From positions 142,772 to 206,771 of the forward strand of contig NZ_JABSNP010000008.1 of the NCBI RefSeq assembly GCF_013294115.1: a stretch of 64,000 bases of DNA, written 5' to 3'. A program made the position numbers and the translations under genes. Of this stretch, positions 16,275 through 25,318 are shown in pieces (position 1 is the stretch's first letter; each line of letters starts with the position of its first letter). The notes beneath the pieces are model-generated. The model saw only the letters and a program-made list of their open reading frames with translations. It was not told the DNA's origin and did no database searches. This DNA is from Hymenobacter caeli (lineage in GTDB: Bacteria > Bacteroidota > Bacteroidia > Cytophagales > Hymenobacteraceae).

Positions 16275-17261
16275 ATGCCCTCGCCCACCCTGCCCCTGCC
16301 GGCCAACCCGGACCTGCTTGCCTCCGCTGCGGGGTCCGCTGCCCCCGCAGCGGCCCCCGCCCCGCCCGCCCCAGCCCCCCCGCTAGCCGCCGCCTGGGCC
16401 CTGCTGCTGGTGCTGGCCGGTATCTGGGGCACGTCGTTCATCCTGATGAAGAAGGGGCTAGTGGTGTTTTCGGCGCTGGAGCTGGGGGCCTGCCGCGTGA
16501 GCGTGGCGGCGCTGCTGCTGCTACCGTTTGCCCTGCGCCACGTGGGCGGGGTCGAGCGCAGCCGCTTCAAGTGGCTGGCGCTGAGCGGAGTAGTGGGCAC
16601 CCTGATTCCGGCCTTCTTGTTTGCCTACGCCGAAACCCGGCTGGCCTCGGGGCTGGCCGGGGTGCTCAACGCCCTCACGGTGATGTTCACGCTGCTGTTG
16701 GGGGCCCTACTGTTCGGGCAGCGCCTCACGGGCCCGCGGGTGCTGGGCATCGGGCTGGGCCTGGCGGGCACGGTGGTGATGCTGCGGCTCGGCGGCAGCG
16801 GCGACGCCGCGCTCGTCGCTGCCGGCAACGCTTGGTACGGCGGCTACATCGTGGCCGCCACGCTGGGCTACGGCTTGAGCGTAAACGTGATAAAATATAA
16901 ACTAGGCGGCATGAAGCCGATGGCCGTGACGGCGGTGCTGCTGCTGCTGATTGGGGGCCCGGCGCTGGCCTACCTGCTGCTGGGCACGGCCTTCCTGCAC
17001 AAGCTGGCGGCGGTGCCGGGGGCGTGGGCAGCGTTTGGCTACGTCGCGCTGCTGGCCACCCTGAGCACGGCCGTGGCCATGGTACTGTTCAACAAGCTTA
17101 TCCAGCAGTCTACGGCGCTGTTTGCCTCGTCCAGCACCTACCTCATTCCCATCGTGGCCCTGGCCTGGGGGGCCCTCGACGGCGAAGCCTTTAACCTGTG
17201 GCACCTGCTGGGCATGGTCGTTATCCTGGCCGGCGTGCTCATCATTCACCGGGCGCGGTGA
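16275..17261 (+). CDS. EamA/DMT-family transporter
   Basis: A 328-residue inner-membrane protein with about ten hydrophobic helices in two EamA halves: LVLAGIWGTSFILMKKGLVV opens the first and NAWYGGYIVAATLGYGLSVN the second. It ends in the usual HLLGMVVILAGVLIIHR. Drug/metabolite transporters of this family export amino acids, purines or other small molecules; the substrate is not predictable. The N-terminus carries an unusual Pro/Ala-rich stretch of about 35 residues before the first helix. Confidence 0.9.
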   Translation: MPSPTLPLPANPDLLASAAGSAAPAAAPAPPAPAPPLAAAWALLLVLAGIWGTSFILMKKGLVVFSALELGACRVSVAALLLLPFALRHVGGVERSRFKWLALSGVVGTLIPAFLFAYAETRLASGLAGVLNALTVMFTLLLGALLFGQRLTGPRVLGIGLGLAGTVVMLRLGGSGDAALVAAGNAWYGGYIVAATLGYGLSVNVIKYKLGGMKPMAVTAVLLLLIGGPALAYLLLGTAFLHKLAAVPGAWAAFGYVALLATLSTAVAMVLFNKLIQQSTALFASSSTYLIPIVALAWGALDGEAFNLWHLLGMVVILAGVLIIHRAR

Positions 17262-17279
17262 CAGCGCGGTGAAAAGGAC

Positions 17280-17798
17280 CTAGTGGACGTCGCGGTATTT
17301 TAACCGGGACGTGATGTAGTTCGGGAGCACCTTTTGCTGGTCGTACATTAGCAAGGCCTGGTACAGCTTTCCATTGGTGAAACGGGCCAGCTTACCGACC
17401 CCAACCCCGCCGAACAGCCCCAACAAAATGCCGTACCCCAGGAGGGAAACGTTCACCGTGGTCGTGCCCGAGCCGTTGGTGGTGGTGCCCGTTTGGCTGG
17501 CGACAAACGCAATGGCCGCGGCACCCGTGGCCAGCCACAAAGCCCCGCCGGTCTGCTTGCGGGCAAACAAGTGAATGGTGGCGGTGGCTTCCTTGCTGGC
17601 AGCGTAGCGCTGGTACAGGTACGTTTTGTAGTTGCCCGGTACTTGCGCCGGAGGCAACAACGCGGCAGGATCGGGGGCAACGGGACCGGCGGCTACCGGT
17701 GAAGGCGAAGAACCAGTAGGCACTGTTTGCCCTCGTCCCGCCAACGAATACGTCCCTAAAATTATAATAATGAGCCAAATGCGTAGTTGTGTTAACAT
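17280..17798 (-). CDS. Hypothetical exported protein with C-terminal membrane segments
   Basis: A 172-residue protein of unknown function. An N-terminal signal or anchor (MLTQLRIWLIIIILGTYSLA) is followed by a Pro/Ala/Ser-rich stretch, a charged segment (NYKTYLYQRYAASKEATATI) and two hydrophobic helices (LWLATGAAAIAFVASQTG and LLGYGILLGLFGGVGVGKLA). It ends in a charged tail. An alternative ATG at 17849 (MNTIVSTVNFLRF) lies 11 bases after a perfect -7 box and may be the true start. It is less GC-rich than its neighbours. Confidence 0.65.
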   Translation of the reverse strand: MLTQLRIWLIIIILGTYSLAGRGQTVPTGSSPSPVAAGPVAPDPAALLPPAQVPGNYKTYLYQRYAASKEATATIHLFARKQTGGALWLATGAAAIAFVASQTGTTTNGSGTTTVNVSLLGYGILLGLFGGVGVGKLARFTNGKLYQALLMYDQQKVLPNYITSRLKYRDVH

Positions 17799-17860
17799 TT
17801 GAAAGGAAATAAAACGTAAAAAATTGACCGTTGATACGATAGTATTCATGGGTTTAAAAG

Positions 17861-17868
17861 CAAAGATA
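17861..17868 (-). promoter_or_regulatory. -7 promoter box of the hypothetical exported protein
   Basis: CAAAGATA on the plus strand is TATCTTTG on the minus strand, a perfect TAnnTTTG box. It is 62 bases before the ATG at 17798 and 11 bases before the alternative ATG at 17849. Confidence 0.5.
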
Positions 17869-17983
17869 TACGCCGTGACATGCTGGCTGCGCAGAAAACC
17901 GGCATTGCTTGATCCGTCGCTTCCGCTGGCTCCGTGCACGCTTTGGAGGCCCGCACGGGGCCAGCGGCCGGGGCCCGCAAACA

Positions 17984-18961
17984 TTAAAAAGACTGGGTGA
18001 GCCCCAGCTGGCCCCAGCGGTGGGTGCGGCCGCCCGCAAACTCCGGCGATACCCAGGTGGCGGCGGCGGCGAAGCTGAAGCCGTCGTGCGCCAGCGCCAG
18101 GCCCCAGGTGCCGCGCAACACCGCCCGGCGCACGTCGGCGGCCGCCAGCGTGTAGGGGCTGCGGTTGAAAAGACCGCCTTGCAGCGTGGCGTCGTAGCCC
18201 ACGAGTCGGCCGTTCAGCGCGGCCTGGCCGTAGCATTGCCAGCGGTGCAAGCCCGCGTGCGGGCCGGGCGCGGCTCCGCCCAGGTTGGCAAAATACGGGT
18301 TGAGCTGGCCGACGCGGAGCCGGACGCCAGTGCCGGCGTAGGTGTAGAGCGTGCCCACCGAGGCTTCGGCCGTGCCCAGCAGCTCGGCGCGGCCGGGGAC
18401 GGCCAGCAGCTGCTTTTCGTACGCTGCGCAGTAGCCCAGCACGGGCGCGTTGCGGATTTGGTGGTCCCAGCCGCGCGGCTCCTCGCCGCCGGTGAGGCGG
18501 TGAAGGGCGGTTTGCACCTGCTTGCCCCCGGCGGCCGGGCCGATGAAGCCGACGTCCAGGGCCGTGGTGAGCCGCTGGTAGCGGGCGGACCGGTTGCCGA
18601 CGCGAAAGAAGGAAGCGTAGAGGTACGCCGCGTACGGCCGGTCCCCGACGCGCACGGCCGGGTCCGCGATGCTCAGGGGCGTGAAGCCGTCGTAGCGCAG
18701 CCCGAGGCCGTGGTACTGGGTGCTGCCCCGGGGGCCCCCGGGCAGCAGGTGCCGGGTGGGCAGGCGGGCCAGCGCCGGGTGCACCAGCGCCAAGGTCATG
18801 CCCTGCGTGAAGTAGTAGTCGGTGCGGAAAAACAGGTCGTTGGCGTAGGTGTAGCTCAGCAGCCGGTCGGGGCTAACGGGGCGCAGGGTATCGGCCGGCA
18901 CCGGCGCGGCGCGGCTACCGAAACTCAGCAACACCGGGAGCAGGAGGTAGGGTGGGCGCAT
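17984..18961 (-). CDS. LpxR-like (DUF2219) outer-membrane protein
   Basis: A 325-residue protein with a signal peptide (MRPPYLLLPVLLSFGSRA) and the start of the DUF2219 family: SYTYANDLFFRTDYYFTQGM (N-D and YFTQG patterns), then GDRPYAAYLYASFFR. The C-terminus is beta-barrel-like and ends in Phe. LpxR enzymes remove the 3'-O-linked acyl chains of lipid A in the outer membrane; the catalytic Asn, Asp and Gln-type residues fall in the quoted first segment. The start at 18961 is chosen for the signal peptide; the upstream frame is translated spacer. Deacylase activity is inferred from family only. Confidence 0.8.
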   Translation of the reverse strand: MRPPYLLLPVLLSFGSRAAPVPADTLRPVSPDRLLSYTYANDLFFRTDYYFTQGMTLALVHPALARLPTRHLLPGGPRGSTQYHGLGLRYDGFTPLSIADPAVRVGDRPYAAYLYASFFRVGNRSARYQRLTTALDVGFIGPAAGGKQVQTALHRLTGGEEPRGWDHQIRNAPVLGYCAAYEKQLLAVPGRAELLGTAEASVGTLYTYAGTGVRLRVGQLNPYFANLGGAAPGPHAGLHRWQCYGQAALNGRLVGYDATLQGGLFNRSPYTLAAADVRRAVLRGTWGLALAHDGFSFAAAATWVSPEFAGGRTHRWGQLGLTQSF

Positions 18962-19082
18962 GGGTAGCAGAGCCTTACGAAGCCGGCCGGCCCCCGGATG
19001 GCCGCCCAGGCCCGGCGCTATTCGGGCGCGTGGGGCCACACTTGAAACCGGGCCGGTAAGCGGCGCGAGCGTTGCCGGTCAG

Positions 19083-19326
19083 GCAGGCCAGCGGCCGGGG
19101 CAACCCGGCCGCTGGCCTGCCCGGCGTGCCCGGGTTCGGCTTCGGGCGGCAAACAGGGGGCCGCGCGCAGGTGCCGCACCGGGGCCCTGTGGCCGGGCCA
19201 ACCGGCAAAGCCACGCACCCTGGAGCCGGTTTCTTCCGGCTCCAGGATTGGGGCCGGTCCGCGTGGCCCCGTCCCGGCCCCCGCGGCCGAAAAACGTGGG
19301 CCGCGGGGGCCGGAACGGGGCCACGC
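19083..19326. repeat. Cluster of three GC-rich inverted repeats
   Basis: Three palindromes follow one another: 19083-19099 with 19104-19120 (17 bp, perfect, 4-base loop); 19219-19229 with 19236-19246 (11 bp, perfect); 19261-19288 with 19299-19326 (28 bp, one mismatch, 10-base loop). None is followed by a T-run. Their purpose is unknown. Confidence 0.9.
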
Positions 19327-19549
19327 CAACGAAAGGCGTTAAAAAGGATTTGTCGGCTGGTAAAATCATAAGAATAAATTGTATTTATCTATGCCAAGTA
19401 TGGTAATTGTTCGGCCTGGAGCCCTCGTTATAGCCTCGTCGCTTGGCCATTCCGAATACCACGAATTATCATTTTCTGTACGTAGCAATACTAATTGACA
19501 TACAGCTATTTGCACAAGAAATAAAATGCTTGATGCCTGATAAATAATT

Positions 19550-19582
19550 TATTTTTGCGAAATACGGACCACCTTATTTTTG
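19550..19582 (+). promoter_or_regulatory. Two consecutive -7 promoter boxes upstream of the PAS kinase
   Basis: TATTTTTG occurs at 19550-19557 and again at 19575-19582. Both match TAnnTTTG, and both lie in AT-rich DNA 74 to 100 bases before the kinase ATG. Tandem start sites are likely. Confidence 0.55.
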
Positions 19583-19655
19583 GTTGTTTACGTAATGACT
19601 GGTAATATTCCGTTACCATGAAACGCGGGGCTCCACCGCGCCGGTACTCTGCCCC

Positions 19656-21080
19656 ATGAACAACGTGCTACCCGTAGTAGAAAGCGAGCAACGGTTTCGT
19701 TCGCTGTTCGACCATAACCCCGACCTGGTGCTGTTCCAGGACGCGGCCGGGCTCATTCTGGACGCCAACCCGGCGTTTCTCGCTTTCATGGGCGAGGACC
19801 GGGCCGACGTGCTGGGCCGCCCCCTCACCGACTTCCTGCCCCCGGCGCTGCACGCCCTATTCAACGAGAAGCTGCGCGAGGCGTGCCGGGGCCACATGGT
19901 GCAGTTCGACGTGGCCGTGCCGTTTGCCGGCGAGGCCCCCACGATGCTGAGCGTTACCAAGATACCGCTGATGGTGCAGGGCACCGTGGCCGGCGTGCAC
20001 GTGGTGGCCAGCGACGTGACGGAACAGTTTGCCTCGCACCAAACCATTCGCGACCAAGCCCACAAGCTCAACACCATTTTCGAGAGCATCACGGACGCCT
20101 TTTTCCTCATGGACCGGGAGTGGCGCTTCACCTACGTCAACAGCGAAATGGAGCGCCTGCTGAACGTGCAGCGGGAGCACGTCATCGGGCGGGACATGTG
20201 GGAGGTTTTTCCCGAAGAAAAGCACGGGGCGTTCCACAGGCAGTACCAACACGCGTTTGAAACGGACCAGGCCGTGCATTTCGAGGCCTTTTTTGCCAAA
20301 GGGCAGCGGTGGCTGGACGTGAAGGCGTTTCCCTCGCAGGAAGGGCTGTCGGTGTATTTCGCCGACGTCACGGAGAAGGTGCAGTCGCAGCAGGAGTTGT
20401 ACCGGCAGCACAGCGACTTGCAGCAGTTCACCTACATCGTGTCGCACAACCTGCGGGCCCCGCTCGCCAACGCCCTGGGCCTGGCCGACCTGCTCGGCTC
20501 GCTCGACAAGCATTCGGCAGATTATGAATTGACCCTGAAACACTTGCAGGCCAGCACCCAGCAGCTCGACGCCGTGCTGCGCGACATGAACACGATCCTT
20601 TCCATCCGCGACAAGCAGGGCGTGGCCGCGGCCGAGCCCGTGCTGCTGGCCGCCGCGGTGGAGCAGGCCTGCCTGAGCCTGGCCGAGCCCCTGGCGCAGT
20701 GCGGCGGCGACGTGGTGCTCGACGTGCCGGCCGGCCTGCACGTGCTGGGCCACCGGGCCTACCTGCACAGCATCTTCTTCAACCTGCTCTCGAACGCCGT
20801 GAAGTACCGCGCCCCCGCACGGGCCCTGCGCGTGGGCATCGCGGCCACCGCCCGGCCCGACGGGGGGGTGCGGGTGGCCTTCGCCGACAACGGCTCGGGC
20901 TTCGACCTGGAAAAGGCCGGGGCCGACGTGTTCCGGCTCTACAAGCGGTTCCACAGCGGCCCGGCCGGCCGCGGCATGGGCCTGTACCTGGTGAAGGCCC
21001 ACGTGGAGGCCATGGGCGGCCGCGTCGAGGTGCAAAGCGCCCTCAACGAGGGCACCCAATTCGTTCTGTACTTCCCCTAA
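19656..21080 (+). CDS. PAS-domain sensor histidine kinase
   Basis: A 474-residue soluble kinase with no membrane segment. Two PAS domains (about residues 10-125, starting EQRFRSLFDHNPDLVLFQ, and 130-250, with ESITDAFFLMDREWRFTYVN) precede a dimerisation helix with the phospho-acceptor His in YIVSHNLRAPLANA (about residue 263). The ATPase domain has FFNLLSNAVKYR, FADNGSGFDL and GRGMGLYLVKAHVEAMGG. The signal is probably cytoplasmic; no haem or flavin motif is obvious. The response regulator gene starts 7 bases after its stop, so the two form one system. Confidence 0.93.
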   Translation: MNNVLPVVESEQRFRSLFDHNPDLVLFQDAAGLILDANPAFLAFMGEDRADVLGRPLTDFLPPALHALFNEKLREACRGHMVQFDVAVPFAGEAPTMLSVTKIPLMVQGTVAGVHVVASDVTEQFASHQTIRDQAHKLNTIFESITDAFFLMDREWRFTYVNSEMERLLNVQREHVIGRDMWEVFPEEKHGAFHRQYQHAFETDQAVHFEAFFAKGQRWLDVKAFPSQEGLSVYFADVTEKVQSQQELYRQHSDLQQFTYIVSHNLRAPLANALGLADLLGSLDKHSADYELTLKHLQASTQQLDAVLRDMNTILSIRDKQGVAAAEPVLLAAAVEQACLSLAEPLAQCGGDVVLDVPAGLHVLGHRAYLHSIFFNLLSNAVKYRAPARALRVGIAATARPDGGVRVAFADNGSGFDLEKAGADVFRLYKRFHSGPAGRGMGLYLVKAHVEAMGGRVEVQSALNEGTQFVLYFP

Positions 21081-21087
21081 CCTCGCA

Positions 21088-21492
21088 ATGGCTATGGATA
21101 CCTTGCTCATCGACGACGACTCCATCGGCGTGTTTCTCACCGAGCGCCTGCTGAAACGCGAAGGCTTTGCTGAAAACATTATTTCTTACCACTCGGCCAC
21201 CGAGGCCCTCGCCTTCCTGCAACGGGCGCGGCCCGAGGAGCTGCCCCGGGTCATCTTCCTCGACCTGAACATGCCCGTGATGAGCGGCTGGGACTTTTTG
21301 GAAGCCCTGCAACCACAGCAGGACCAGTTGGCCGGGCGCTGCCACATCTACATCCTCACCTCTTCGCTGGCCCACACCGATTCGGACCGCACCCAAGAGT
21401 TTCCCCTGGTCGAGGGCCTCATCCACAAGCCGTTGGACAGCGGGCAAATCCAGGCCATACGGGCCCAGGTGATGGCCACCAGCGGCTCATGA
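21088..21492 (+). CDS. Single-domain response regulator
   Basis: A 134-residue receiver domain with no output domain. The acidic pocket is in LLIDDDSIGVFL, the phospho-acceptor Asp in VIFLDLNMPVMSG (about residue 57), the conserved Ser/Thr in YILTSSL and the Lys in LIHKPLDSGQ. Such stand-alone receivers act by protein contact, as in CheY or Rcp1. It is cotranscribed with the PAS kinase upstream (7-base gap), its likely phosphodonor. Confidence 0.93.
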   Translation: MAMDTLLIDDDSIGVFLTERLLKREGFAENIISYHSATEALAFLQRARPEELPRVIFLDLNMPVMSGWDFLEALQPQQDQLAGRCHIYILTSSLAHTDSDRTQEFPLVEGLIHKPLDSGQIQAIRAQVMATSGS

Positions 21493-21514
21493 CGGGCCGC
21501 GGGGCCCCGGCGGG

Positions 21515-23935
21515 CTACAGGCCGGGGCCCAGCTGCCGGGCCTGGCCGGGCCGGAGCCGCACGGCAATGGTTTTGCCGCCGTAGCGCACCTTGGCGGCGG
21601 TGCCGGTGGTGCTGCGGATGGTGGCGGCCAGCAGCTTGCCGTTCTGCCAGGCCAGGTCCACCTCGAAGCCCCCGCGGGCCCGCAGGCCGGCCACGCGGCC
21701 GGTGGGCCAGGCGGCGGGCAGGGCGGGCAGCAGGTCGAGGGCCCCGTCCTGGCTTTGGAGCAGCAGCTCGCCGATGCCGGCGGTGCCGCCGAAGTTGCCG
21801 TCGATCTGGAACGGCGGGTGGGCGCAGAACAGGTTGGGGTAGGTGCCGCCGCCGGTGTTGTACTGCGTGGCTTGCAGGCCGGTGAGGTGCAGCAGGTTGC
21901 GCAGCAGCTGGTGGGCGTGGTCGCCGTCGCGCAGGCGGGCCCAGAAGCTGATTTTCCAGGCCAGGCTCCAGCCGGTGCCGTCGTCGCCGCGCAGCTCGAG
22001 GGTGCGGCGGGCGGCGGCGGCCAGCGCGGGCGTGCCGAGCGGCGAAATCTGCCGGCCCGGGTAGAGCCCGAACAGGTGCGATACGTGCCGGTGGTGGGGC
22101 TCGGCGTCGTCCCAGTCCTTGTACCACTCCTGGAGGTTGCCTTTTTTGCCGATGTGGAACGGGAACAGCTGGGCCTGCTTGGCCACCAGCAGCTGCCGGA
22201 AATCGGCGTCCACGCCCAGCACCTCAGACGCCTCGATGGTGTTCGTGAACAAGTCGCGGATGATGGACATGTCCATCGTGGAGGCCACCGAGATGCTGCC
22301 TTTTTCGCCCTTTTCGGTGATGAACACGTTTTCGGGCGACGACGAGGGCATGGTCACCAGCAGGCCGTCTTTGTCGGGCACCAGGTAATCGAGGCAGAAC
22401 ACGGCGGCGTCCTTCATCAGCGGGTAGGCCGTGGTGCGCAGGTAGTTGGCGTCGTTCGTGAAGCGGTAGTGCTCCCACAAGTGCTGGCTCAGCCAGGGGG
22501 CCCCCATGTTCCAGTTGGCCCAGGTGGGGGCTCCTTTGCCGAGGTCGCCCACCGGGTTGCTCGTGGCCCAGAGGTCGGAGTTGTGGTGCACGGCCCAGCC
22601 CCGGGCCCCGTAGAAGTTGTGGGCCGTGGCGCGGCCGGTCACGGCCAGCGCCTGGATGAGGGCCAGCAGCGGCTCGTGCAGTTCGGAGAGGTTGGCGGTT
22701 TCGGCCGGCCAGTAGTTCATCTCCGCGTTGATGTTGGTGGTGTAGTTGCTGCTCCACGGGGGCCGCACGCTGTTGTTCCAGATGCCCTGGAGGTTGGCCG
22801 CCTGCCCGCCCGGCCGCGAGCAGGAAATCAATAAATAGCGCCCGTACTGGTAGTACATGGCCTCCAGGGCCGGGTCGGGGGCCCCGTCGGCGTAGTGCTT
22901 CAGGCGCTCTAGGGTGGGCAGCGGGGCCCCCGCCGGGTCGGGGCCCAGGTCCAGGCCCACGCGGTTGAAGTAGTGCTGGTAGTCCTGCACATGGCGCTGG
23001 CGCAGGGCTCTGAACGACCGGGCAAACGCCGGGGTCAGGTAACTGGCCGCCAGCCGGTCCTCGTCTTTACCGTCGCGGTCGGGGCACTTGTCGTACCCGT
23101 TGAAGCTGGTGGCGGCCGAGAGGTAGAGCAGCACTTCGGTGGCGCGGCGCACGTGCAGGCCGGCGGCGTCGGCGGCCACGGTGCCGCCCCGGTTTTTGGC
23201 CTTCAGGCGCAGCTCGAAGCGCATGCCCCGGCACCCGCCGGGGGCCGCGTACACCACCGGCTGGGCGTTGTAGCTCACGTAGCTGGGGTCGGTGTGCGCG
23301 GGGGCCTGGCCGCGCAGCACCAGCTCGCCGGCCCCGCCGGGGGCCACGGCGAAGTGCAGCTGGCTGGTGGCCGAAACGTCGAAGGTGAGCCCGCCCTTGC
23401 GGCTGCTTTTAAACTGCACCACAATCACCTGGTCGGGGGCCGAGGCCAGGATTTCGCGGCTGTACTGCACCCCGCCGGCCGTGAACCGGGTGGTGGCCGT
23501 GGCATCGGTTAGGTCCAGGTCGCGGTAGTAGTCGGTGGGGGCCCCGGCGAAGGCCTGCTTGATTGCCACGTCGCCGAGCGGCATGTAGGCCTCCGTGTAC
23601 AGGCCCTGCATCTGGTGGCACAGCGCCTCGGCCTTTAGGTAGTCCTCTTTGGCAAGCGCCGCCCGCACCTGCGGCAGGTAGCTGGCCGCCGCGGGGTTGG
23701 GGTCGAGGTTGGCCGGCCCGCCCGACCACAAGCTACTCTCGTTCAGCGAGAGCAGCTCCTCGCCCGGCCGCCCGAACACCATCGCCCCGAGCCGGCCGTT
23801 GCCCACCGGCAGGGCCTCCGTCCAGGTGGCGGCGGGGGCGGCGTACCACAGCTTCGGGGGCTGCTGGGCGCGGGCCGCCGGCCGGGGCCCCAGTAAAAGG
23901 CTGGTGGCCAAGAGCAATTGTTGCGCTTGGCGCAT
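21515..23935 (-). CDS. GH95 alpha-L-fucosidase family glycoside hydrolase
   Basis: An 806-residue secreted enzyme with a signal peptide ([20 protein letters not shown]). The N-terminal beta domain opens with [16 protein letters not shown] and [13 protein letters not shown], hallmarks of GH95. The (alpha/alpha)6 barrel shows the conserved Asn residues in [14 protein letters not shown], the general acid Glu in MPSSSPEN and the [13 protein letters not shown] segment near the end. GH95 enzymes cleave terminal alpha-1,2-L-fucose (some act on L-galactose) by inversion. There is no adjacent SusC/SusD pair, so it is not in a standard polysaccharide utilisation locus. The start at 23935 fits the signal peptide. 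Confidence 0.93.
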   Translation of the reverse strand: MRQAQQLLLATSLLLGPRPAARAQQPPKLWYAAPAATWTEALPVGNGRLGAMVFGRPGEELLSLNESSLWSGGPANLDPNPAAASYLPQVRAALAKEDYLKAEALCHQMQGLYTEAYMPLGDVAIKQAFAGAPTDYYRDLDLTDATATTRFTAGGVQYSREILASAPDQVIVVQFKSSRKGGLTFDVSATSQLHFAVAPGGAGELVLRGQAPAHTDPSYVSYNAQPVVYAAPGGCRGMRFELRLKAKNRGGTVAADAAGLHVRRATEVLLYLSAATSFNGYDKCPDRDGKDEDRLAASYLTPAFARSFRALRQRHVQDYQHYFNRVGLDLGPDPAGAPLPTLERLKHYADGAPDPALEAMYYQYGRYLLISCSRPGGQAANLQGIWNNSVRPPWSSNYTTNINAEMNYWPAETANLSELHEPLLALIQALAVTGRATAHNFYGARGWAVHHNSDLWATSNPVGDLGKGAPTWANWNMGAPWLSQHLWEHYRFTNDANYLRTTAYPLMKDAAVFCLDYLVPDKDGLLVTMPSSSPENVFITEKGEKGSISVASTMDMSIIRDLFTNTIEASEVLGVDADFRQLLVAKQAQLFPFHIGKKGNLQEWYKDWDDAEPHHRHVSHLFGLYPGRQISPLGTPALAAAARRTLELRGDDGTGWSLAWKISFWARLRDGDHAHQLLRNLLHLTGLQATQYNTGGGTYPNLFCAHPPFQIDGNFGGTAGIGELLLQSQDGALDLLPALPAAWPTGRVAGLRARGGFEVDLAWQNGKLLAATIRSTTGTAAKVRYGGKTIAVRLRPGQARQLGPGL

Positions 23936-24005
23936 AAGAACAGCGGTGCGTGAGGTCGGCCCAAAACCCATTGGAGGCCCTAAGTAACGACGCGTGGCAC
24001 GGGCT

Positions 24006-25088
24006 TTACAGCGGCAGCTGGATGTAGAAGGTGGTGCCGACGTTTTCCTGGCTCTCGAACCGGATGGTGCCCTGGTGGAGCTGCACCAGGGCGCGGATAA
24101 TCGACATGCCCAGGCCGGTGGTTTTCTCGCCGCGCAGGCCCGGCCGGCGGGCTTCGGTGAAGCGGTCGAACAGCGCGGGCTGGAGCTTTTCGGGAATGCC
24201 CACGCCGTCGTCGGCCACGGTCACCAGCACGTGCCGGGGGTGCTGCTCCAGGGCCACGGCAATGTGGCCGTCCTCGCGGGTGAACTTGATGGCGTTCGAC
24301 ACCAGGTTGTTGACGACCTGCAAAAACTTGTTGTTGTCCAGCTCCACGTACACGTCGGGCGGGCTGCTGAAGCTGAAGTGCTTGGCCACCAGGTGCTCGG
24401 CCTGCTGGTAGGTGTCCATCACCTGGCGCAGGCTGGTGGTCAGGTTCACGCGGCGGCGCTTGAGTTGCACGCTGGCCGATTCGGCAAACTCGACGTCCAC
24501 AAAGTCGCGGATAAGGTTCACGCTGTCGCGGCAGGTGTCGCGCATCACCCGCACCAGCTTTTCGAGCTGCGGGTCGCGCAGGGCCTCCGTCTTCTCCTGG
24601 AAGTACCCGGCCATTTGCTCCATCATGTTGAAGGGCCCGGCCAGGTCGTGGGAAAGAATTTCCAGCGTGGTGTTCTTCTTGGCCATGAATTTATCGGCGT
24701 TGCGCGTGTACTCCTGCTCCACCGTCACGTCTTGCACCGTGCCGCAGAGCAGCACCTGGCCGTCGCTGGCCACCGTGCGGCGGGCCAGCACGCGCAACCA
24801 TTGCGAGGAGGCGTCCGGGCTGGGCTGCATCCGCAGCAACAAGTCGTCGTGCATGGCGCCCGTCGCCAGCTGCTTCAGGCAGGCCAGGGCGTACGCGCGG
24901 TCGTCCCCCGGGATGCGGTGCAGCAGGCCGGGCAAATCGGCGTCGATGGTAGCGCGGCGGGCCGGGGCAAACAGCTGCTCATACGTCTCGTTAACGTACA
25001 GCACCTTAGCTTCGCTGACGCTGTAGGCAAAAAACAGGAGCGGGTTGCCTTCGGCCAGGTGGTGCAGTATTTCGGTCTGGTCTATCAT
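24006..25088 (-). CDS. PAS-domain sensor histidine kinase
   Basis: A 360-residue soluble kinase starting [24 protein letters not shown] domain occupies about residues 10-125 (ending [12 protein letters not shown]). The His box is [15 protein letters not shown]. The ATPase domain has [26 protein letters not shown] and [17 protein letters not shown]. No response regulator is next to it; it may use the single-domain receiver at 21088 or a distant partner. The start at 25088 excludes an eight-residue spacer extension. It lies downstream of the permease gene but 230 bases away. Confidence 0.92.
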   Translation of the reverse strand: MIDQTEILHHLAEGNPLLFFAYSVSEAKVLYVNETYEQLFAPARRATIDADLPGLLHRIPGDDRAYALACLKQLATGAMHDDLLLRMQPSPDASSQWLRVLARRTVASDGQVLLCGTVQDVTVEQEYTRNADKFMAKKNTTLEILSHDLAGPFNMMEQMAGYFQEKTEALRDPQLEKLVRVMRDTCRDSVNLIRDFVDVEFAESASVQLKRRRVNLTTSLRQVMDTYQQAEHLVAKHFSFSSPPDVYVELDNNKFLQVVNNLVSNAIKFTREDGHIAVALEQHPRHVLVTVADDGVGIPEKLQPALFDRFTEARRPGLRGEKTTGLGMSIIRALVQLHQGTIRFESQENVGTTFYIQLPL

Positions 25089-25318
25089 GGTGCGTGCGGG
25101 GGCCGGAAGCACGGTGAAAGTCCATTGCGGCGGTTCCCAATCGGTAAAGATTGCCAGTCGAAGTTAGCCAAGCGCACCCACTTCCCCAAAAACACAGGGG
25201 CCCCGGCCACGGCAAGGCGGACGGCAACGCCTGCCAAGCGGCCCAAATTAAAGGCCAAAATGTCGGCGAATAGCGCCCGCGCGCCACTTCCCGCTCCGCT
25301 AGCTGCGCCCAAGGCGGG

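Larger units (their letters stand above)
18962..19655. other. Long intergenic region: GC-rich hairpin cluster then AT-rich promoter segment
   Basis: A 694-base gap without a convincing gene between the divergent LpxR-like gene and the PAS kinase. Its left two-thirds are extremely GC-rich and packed with hairpins (19083-19326). Around 19360 the composition flips to AT-rich sequence that carries two -7 promoter boxes for the kinase. Open frames in the GC-rich part are Pro/Arg/Gly-rich and look spurious. Confidence 0.7.

Noticed and set aside
19018..19406. Overlapping small frames in the GC-rich spacer before the PAS kinase
   Set aside because: Translations are Pro/Arg/Gly-rich on both strands with no start signal, and the region is dominated by palindromes.
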